DNA of 64,000 nucleotides, from contig JAGBEV010000055.1 of the NCBI GenBank assembly GCA_017936785.1, positions 1-64,000 on the forward strand. The letters run 5' to 3'. This DNA comes from Lachnospiraceae bacterium (GTDB taxonomy: Bacteria; Bacillota; Clostridia; Lachnospirales; Lachnospiraceae). The first letter of the stretch is position 1, and each line of letters begins with the position of its first letter. Of this stretch, positions 59,373 to 64,000 are shown piece by piece. The notes below the pieces were generated by a model. That model did no database searches and was not told where the DNA came from. It saw only the letters and a list, made by a program, of their open reading frames with translations. The translations under genes were made by a program, and so were the position numbers.

Positions 59373-61346
59373 TTGTATATGATCGTCGGCTCCTCGATCG
59401 AAGATAATATCAGGGAAAGTACAATTGCAAGTATGCAGACCATGGTTGACGAACGGTCACAGATCATAACCAACTATGTATACGAAGCAGAAAGTTCTCT
59501 TACTGCATACAGCCGCGCAGGAGAAATCAGCAATCTTTTGCCCGATCCCACAAATCCTGATTTCGTAAAAGCAGCCCAGGAATATACAGAGACTTTCAGT
59601 GCTGATATTGCCAATCTGGAAGGCATTTACGTAAGCGAATGGAACACTCACGTTCTGGCACATACCAATCCTGCCGTAGTGGGCATTACCACCAGAGAAG
59701 GGGATTCCTTAAAATCACTACAAGATTCCATGTTAGCTGCTGACGGCGTTTATAATGTAGGATTTATATTTTCACCTGCAAGCGGTAAGCAGATCGTATC
59801 CATGTACGAAGCCTGTTATGACACATCCGGAAATCCGATGGGTCTGGTCGGTGGCGGTATCTATATATCCGGTTTGAAAGAGGTTCTTGACAACCTTCCT
59901 ACTGCCGGAATGGAAAATGCCAAATATTACCTGATCAATTCCCAAACCGGCGAATATATTTTCCACGAAGATGAGGAAATGCTCGGTCAGCCGGCAGAAG
60001 AGGAACATATTCTTAAGATCATCCAAAGCGTATCCGAAAGCAATGAATCCGTTACGGATTACATTGTTTATTCCGATAATGGCACACAAAGTATTGCTGC
60101 CTACCACTATATAGCCGACAGAGACTGGGTTTTTGTCCTTACCGACTCTTATGATGAAATTTTTGCTACTGCAGATCGGACCAAAGCAATCCTATTTGGT
60201 CTTTGTGTGATCGCTTTGATATTATTGATCGTTGTTACCTATATTGTAATTTCAATTTCAATGAAACCATTAAATCCCATCAGCAAAACTTTACTCCAGA
60301 TTGCTGATTGCAATATCAGTAACGATCAGGACATCCAAAAATATACAGCCCGAAAGGATGATCTGGGTGGTATCGCTAAAGCTGTCCGGACAGTGCTCGA
60401 TGCTCTGCGCAACATGATCGGTACTCTGAAGGATTGCTACCTACAGCTAAATGATAAGGTTCAAACGCTGCGTAATTCTTCGGATCAACTTATTGACTGC
60501 GTTACGGAAAATATTGCAACAACCCAGCAATTATCCGCAAGTATCGAAGATGTAAATAATGCCATTAAGCAAGCTGATACAGAAATTGGCAACATACATA
60601 GTTCCATGAGCGGAATTGTTACAAATATTCAAAACAGTTCCACATCAAGTGACACCATGTACAATGGCGCAGTTAAAATGAGTGATTCCGCCAACTCCAC
60701 CTTCGGCCTGATCAATGAACGCCTGACCGCTGTACAGGGATCTATGAAAGAAGCACTGGAAAGCCTTAACAGCCTATCCCAGATCAACGATATGGCTTCC
60801 AACATTCTCAACATTGCCAACCAGACCAATCTGCTATCCTTAAACGCTTCTATTGAAGCTGCAAGAGCCGGAGAAGCCGGAAGAGGCTTTGCCGTTGTCG
60901 CAGAAGAAATCGGCAAACTGGCTGACACCTCCAAAAATGCCGCTGCAAGCATCAGTGAATTGTGCAGTTCATCAAACGAAAGCATCAGCATTGTCAACAA
61001 TTGTGTTCAGGATGTTATGACCTTTATAGAAAATGACATTCTGAGAAGCTTTGAAGATTTTGCAAAGAAATCTAATGAATACAGTACATCTGCTAAAGAT
61101 ATTAAAGAAAATTTCGAGGATCTGAATACATTTATCCAGAATTTAAGCATCTCAATCAATCAGATCCACGAGAATATCTCCAATATTAAACAAATATCCT
61201 TGGAAAATGATAATGCAATTACCGTAATTGTAGACAAAAGCGAAAGTACAGCAAGCATTGCAACACAGATTTCAAAAGAGTCCGAAGAAAATCAGCAGAT
61301 GTCTGACAGCCTGAATGAAATAATCAGCAAATTCATTGTGGAATAA
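59373..61346 (+). CDS. Methyl-accepting chemotaxis protein with damaged 5' end
   Basis: 657 residues from the TTG at 59373. The likely original start is TTG 59298, seven bases after AAGGGGG, whose frame reads L-K-K-stop and then [20 protein letters not shown], the missing first membrane helix, into the present protein. A TAA at codon 4 thus breaks the gene. The rest holds a dCache-like sensor ([20 protein letters not shown]), a second helix ([20 protein letters not shown]), HAMP, and a methyl-accepting domain with [20 protein letters not shown] terminator follows. Confidence 0.85.
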   Translation: MYMIVGSSIEDNIRESTIASMQTMVDERSQIITNYVYEAESSLTAYSRAGEISNLLPDPTNPDFVKAAQEYTETFSADIANLEGIYVSEWNTHVLAHTNPAVVGITTREGDSLKSLQDSMLAADGVYNVGFIFSPASGKQIVSMYEACYDTSGNPMGLVGGGIYISGLKEVLDNLPTAGMENAKYYLINSQTGEYIFHEDEEMLGQPAEEEHILKIIQSVSESNESVTDYIVYSDNGTQSIAAYHYIADRDWVFVLTDSYDEIFATADRTKAILFGLCVIALILLIVVTYIVISISMKPLNPISKTLLQIADCNISNDQDIQKYTARKDDLGGIAKAVRTVLDALRNMIGTLKDCYLQLNDKVQTLRNSSDQLIDCVTENIATTQQLSASIEDVNNAIKQADTEIGNIHSSMSGIVTNIQNSSTSSDTMYNGAVKMSDSANSTFGLINERLTAVQGSMKEALESLNSLSQINDMASNILNIANQTNLLSLNASIEAARAGEAGRGFAVVAEEIGKLADTSKNAAASISELCSSSNESISIVNNCVQDVMTFIENDILRSFEDFAKKSNEYSTSAKDIKENFEDLNTFIQNLSISINQIHENISNIKQISLENDNAITVIVDKSESTASIATQISKESEENQQMSDSLNEIISKFIVE

Positions 61347-61365
61347 TCCAGCAGCACCATTCTAT

Positions 61366-61418
61366 GCCATTGGCAAAATAGCAGAGAGCTCCTGCCATTT
61401 TGCCAATGGCAATTTTTT
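61366..61418 (+). terminator. Terminator of the chemoreceptor gene
   Basis: GCCATTGGCAAAAT (61366-61379) and ATTTTGCCAATGGC (61397-61410) form a perfect stem followed by AATTTTTTC. Confidence 0.9.
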
Positions 61419-61424
61419 CGCAAC

Positions 61425-61461
61425 AAAAAAGGAACCTGTCTATCCACAGATTCCTTTTTTT
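61425..61461 (-). terminator. Terminator of the DUF885 gene
   Basis: AAAAAAGGAACCTGT pairs with ACAGATTCCTTTTTT (one mismatch) with A/T tracts at both sides; it starts right after the DUF885 stop (61464) on the minus strand. Confidence 0.82.
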
Positions 61462-61463
61462 GA

Positions 61464-63233
61464 TCATTGTATATCTTCTTTCTTCTCTTTAATCCATTGT
61501 TCCATCCGCTCCCGGATAATGTAAAAGGGTGCAGGACCGATCTCAATAATAAATTCGTGAAATTCCTTTAATTCAAAATCCTCTCCCAACTGATCCTTTG
61601 CCCTGTTTTTCAAACCGTTAAACTCCAGATAGCCAATAAAATATCTCAGGTATTCTGCCGGTTCTTCCACTACCGCTTCAAAAATATCCCTTGCTGTTTC
61701 TTCATCCTCGATGCCGAAACCGGCAAGATATTCTTCCACATCCGATACGTCCCAGCCGTCATAATTGACCCCCATATCTATATAGGCGGAAATCCCCAGG
61801 GAATATATGTTGTCACAAGCCAGCAGTCTGGCGGCATCCCGGTCCAATCCGCTGATGTTGTAGGAATACATTTCCGTATAGGTAGCCCAGCCTTCCGTAT
61901 AGCCTGGATAGGACAACAGATTTCTCACAAGAGAAAGACCATGAGAGGCTGTGGATACCTCCTGATAAAGATGTCCCGGATATCCTTCATGTGCCAGTGT
62001 GGTATAAATATCCTCATCCATGTACTTTTCATTGATATAAATAACATTATTTTTTATGTCATCAATAGGCGGTGTCAGATAGAAGGCAGGATTTAAATGC
62101 TCTTCCAGGGAAGGATGCACATATTTGATGGTATAATCAACCTGCGGCGGTTCCGGAAAATCCCTTGAGCACTTCTCAATTAAATCCTCCATGATCTCCT
62201 CCGGATCTGTATAGGGAAACCCGTAAGCATCCGGATCAGTAAACACATCAAGCAGATCCGGATTTTCCATTACCAGTGTATAAACCTCTTCTTCCCGGTT
62301 CTCCAAGAACTTCTCCGTACGCTCTTTCAGCTCTTCCACCCCGGCATCAGAGCCGGTTTCCGTCAGCACCAGATACTCATAATACTCCGTGCCATCCTCA
62401 TAATAGCATAGACCAAGGTCGTTTTCGCCCCGTCCTTCCAATTCTTCCAGGGCATCCGCCAGCATCCGGTAGCTGTCCACTACTTCCCCTGTTACCAGCT
62501 CCCGGTTCTTTTCTTTATAAGCTTCCTTATCTTCCTCTGAAATTCCTTCCAGGGCGTCGATCTTATCATCAAACACCTGGATCAGATAATTCTCTTCCGG
62601 CTCTGCAATAAATTCCTCACACTGCTCTATGACGCCTTCCAGGGCGAAATCCGCCATAAAAAATCCCTCATCCGCCTTTTTTTCCTCATAGGCAATAATA
62701 TCTTCAAACATATCATCAACCTGTGTCAGCAGCACCAGATAGTCTTCCACATCCCTTTCTCTTCGGAATGTATACTCCGCCAGCAGTATGGGCAATTGCG
62801 CCTGATATCCGCCCATGGGGGAAAGAGGCTCCCAATAGTATACCAGGTCCACTGCATCCAGCTCCGTATCCACATAGTCCATCAGAAGATCATAGGTAAG
62901 CTTCTGGCTTTCCGTCAGGGCAGACCGGTCATACTTTAAAAGCTCCTCCTTCAGTTCCTTTAATTCCTTTTCCGTATCCTCCATGTCCTCCATGGAAAGC
63001 TCTCCCAAAGTGACTTCATAATCCTCAATGCCGTAATTTTCCGGATACGCCAGAGTATAATGAAGATCTATGGTATTCCGGGAAATATCCTCCAGAAACA
63101 GATTGTCCGTATATTCATCAAAATCTTTTTTGATTTCATCCTTATCCTGTCCATGCCCTGTGCAGCCCGTCAGAAGTATGCTGCACACCAGCATAACACT
63201 GAGCAGACGTTTATGTATATTATTTTCTCTCAT
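61464..63233 (-). CDS. DUF885 family lipoprotein (putative zinc metallopeptidase)
   Basis: A 589-residue exported lipoprotein: signal peptide ending LLTGC with Cys24 lipidated, then an acidic DUF885 domain. The zinc-binding signature TTLAHEGYPGHLYQE lies near residue 415 and the third ligand region YTEGWATYTEMYSYN follows about 35 residues later, resembling M32-like gluzincins. It should act at the cell surface on peptides or another substrate; activity in this family is scarcely tested. Start ATG at 63233 with AAGGAA some way upstream. Confidence 0.88.
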   Translation of the reverse strand: MRENNIHKRLLSVMLVCSILLTGCTGHGQDKDEIKKDFDEYTDNLFLEDISRNTIDLHYTLAYPENYGIEDYEVTLGELSMEDMEDTEKELKELKEELLKYDRSALTESQKLTYDLLMDYVDTELDAVDLVYYWEPLSPMGGYQAQLPILLAEYTFRRERDVEDYLVLLTQVDDMFEDIIAYEEKKADEGFFMADFALEGVIEQCEEFIAEPEENYLIQVFDDKIDALEGISEEDKEAYKEKNRELVTGEVVDSYRMLADALEELEGRGENDLGLCYYEDGTEYYEYLVLTETGSDAGVEELKERTEKFLENREEEVYTLVMENPDLLDVFTDPDAYGFPYTDPEEIMEDLIEKCSRDFPEPPQVDYTIKYVHPSLEEHLNPAFYLTPPIDDIKNNVIYINEKYMDEDIYTTLAHEGYPGHLYQEVSTASHGLSLVRNLLSYPGYTEGWATYTEMYSYNISGLDRDAARLLACDNIYSLGISAYIDMGVNYDGWDVSDVEEYLAGFGIEDEETARDIFEAVVEEPAEYLRYFIGYLEFNGLKNRAKDQLGEDFELKEFHEFIIEIGPAPFYIIRERMEQWIKEKKEDIQ

Positions 63234-63411
63234 CTAAAATACCGTTCCTTTTCTTTTGCTATTCAGGATATCCCAATCCACATTTTTAGTACTTACGACT
63301 TATTTTCTGTTTTTTTACATTTTAACAGATTGTTTTCATCATGACTACGTTTTTCTAAAAAGATTATCAGAATACCACACTCTTTTCAGACTGATTCCAT
63401 TCCATATATTA

Positions 63412-64000
63412 CTACCAGCGTACTGTGACCTGACAGAGCTCCAGCAGGACTCCTCCCATGACTCCGCACAGATACAGCAGACCGATCACCTTCAGATTGT
63501 CCTTTACATCTTCATTTACCCTGCAAAGTACGATCAGCCCCACACCGGCTCCTACCAAAAGCCCCGACATCATGGCACCGAAGCTCATCATGCCCTCCAG
63601 ATACAGGCTGGTAATGATCACCGACGCAGCACAGTTGGGAATCAGACCGATGATCCCGGACAACAGAACGCCCACTACAGGTTTGTTCAAAATAAAGTTG
63701 GAAATACTTTCCTCTCCGATCATTTCAATACAAATATTGAACAGGAAAGAAATCAAAAGCAAAAATAAAAAGATATGTAAGGTATGCTTTATGGCGGACT
63801 TCAAAATGCCGTCGCTGCACTGACAGTTTTCGTTTTCACAGATCTGGTCAATATGAAATTCCTCATCTGCGTGGGGTTTCCCTGCGTATGCCCTGATCTT
63901 CTGATGTCTCGCCCAGATCAGATCCACCAGAAAGCCTGCTGCCATACCCATGACAATTTTGATTCCCAGTATTTTTGCCATGGCAGATATGGGCGCCTGC
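63412..64000 (-). CDS. Putative 10TM metal transporter, C-terminal half (runs off window)
   Basis: About 196 residues of an open frame that continues past the window edge (reading APISAMAKILGIKIVMGMAA). Roughly five helices, a His/Cys-rich loop EEFHIDQICENENCQC, and the family-typical LIPNCAASVIITSLYLEGMM match the ArsP_2/putative manganese transporter type (PF11449). The full protein should be about 390 residues, so the N-terminal half lies outside. It would export a divalent metal or metalloid. The ATG at 63981 is internal. Confidence 0.8.
   Translation of the reverse strand, partial: QAPISAMAKILGIKIVMGMAAGFLVDLIWARHQKIRAYAGKPHADEEFHIDQICENENCQCSDGILKSAIKHTLHIFLFLLLISFLFNICIEMIGEESISNFILNKPVVGVLLSGIIGLIPNCAASVIITSLYLEGMMSFGAMMSGLLVGAGVGLIVLCRVNEDVKDNLKVIGLLYLCGVMGGVLLELCQVTVRW

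Overview
The window reads as a chromosomal segment of a spore-forming, gut-type member of the Bacillota, most probably family Lachnospiraceae. This is inferred from moderate-to-low GC, Shine-Dalgarno sites of the AGGAGG type in front of most starts, spoVA sporulation genes, a BMP/Nup nucleoside ABC system, KTR and RNHCP small zinc proteins typical of gut Clostridia and their conjugative elements, and many two-component and chemotaxis proteins. Almost all genes lie on the minus strand. Only the MATE pump (9264), one unknown gene (14588) and one chemotaxis receptor (59373) are confidently on the plus strand. No rRNA, tRNA, CRISPR array or intact insertion sequence was found.

Layout. 1-4 kb: decayed accessory DNA holding a truncated GNAT, a RibD-type reductase, an ankyrin protein, a broken MBL hydrolase, a short tandem repeat and an HSL-type esterase. 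4.2-7.8 kb: nucleoside ABC transporter nupA-nupB-nupC without its binding protein. 7.9-16.3 kb: orphan hypothetical genes, a MATE pump behind a probable attenuator, and a five-gene operon of macro domain, two RlaP-like nucleotidyltransferases, NADAR and a small acidic protein, the most unusual functional cluster here. 16.6-20.5 kb: an atypical aquaporin, a 7TM HD-GYP protein and a membrane chemotaxis receptor. 20.5-29.6 kb: scattered small genes and relics of conjugative-element DNA, with a YesMN-type two-component pair sitting between remnants of a KTR locus. 29.6-35.5 kb: three resistance-type loci with their own regulators (ArsR-like/AAC(3), TetR/MFS, ABC/MerR) and a roughly 190-bp foldback element. 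35.6-38.5 kb: two uncharacterised proteins and the nucleoside-binding lipoprotein bmpA. 38.6-42.1 kb: a heterodimeric ABC exporter. 42.1-46.6 kb: small repair, hydrolase and membrane genes, including a PadR unit. 46.6-52.9 kb: a signalling operon of hybrid kinase, FapA-like protein, receiver/HD-GYP and Hpt. 53-56.2 kb: spoVAA-AB-AC, an acyltransferase and an XRE-AbrB regulator. 56.4-61.3 kb: a second hybrid kinase and a divergent chemoreceptor. 61.4-64 kb: a DUF885 lipoprotein and the 3' half of a putative metal transporter that runs off the window.

How it fits together. The bmpA lipoprotein and the nupABC transporter normally form one operon but are about 29 kb apart here, so the DNA between them may be an accessory island. 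Several genes inside and outside it are broken (MBL, flavodoxin, XRE-TPR, receiver/HD-GYP, alpha/beta hydrolase, chemoreceptor 5' end, KTR and spoVAC tails). The genome is therefore either degrading or carries a few sequencing indels, and the individual findings separate these where possible.
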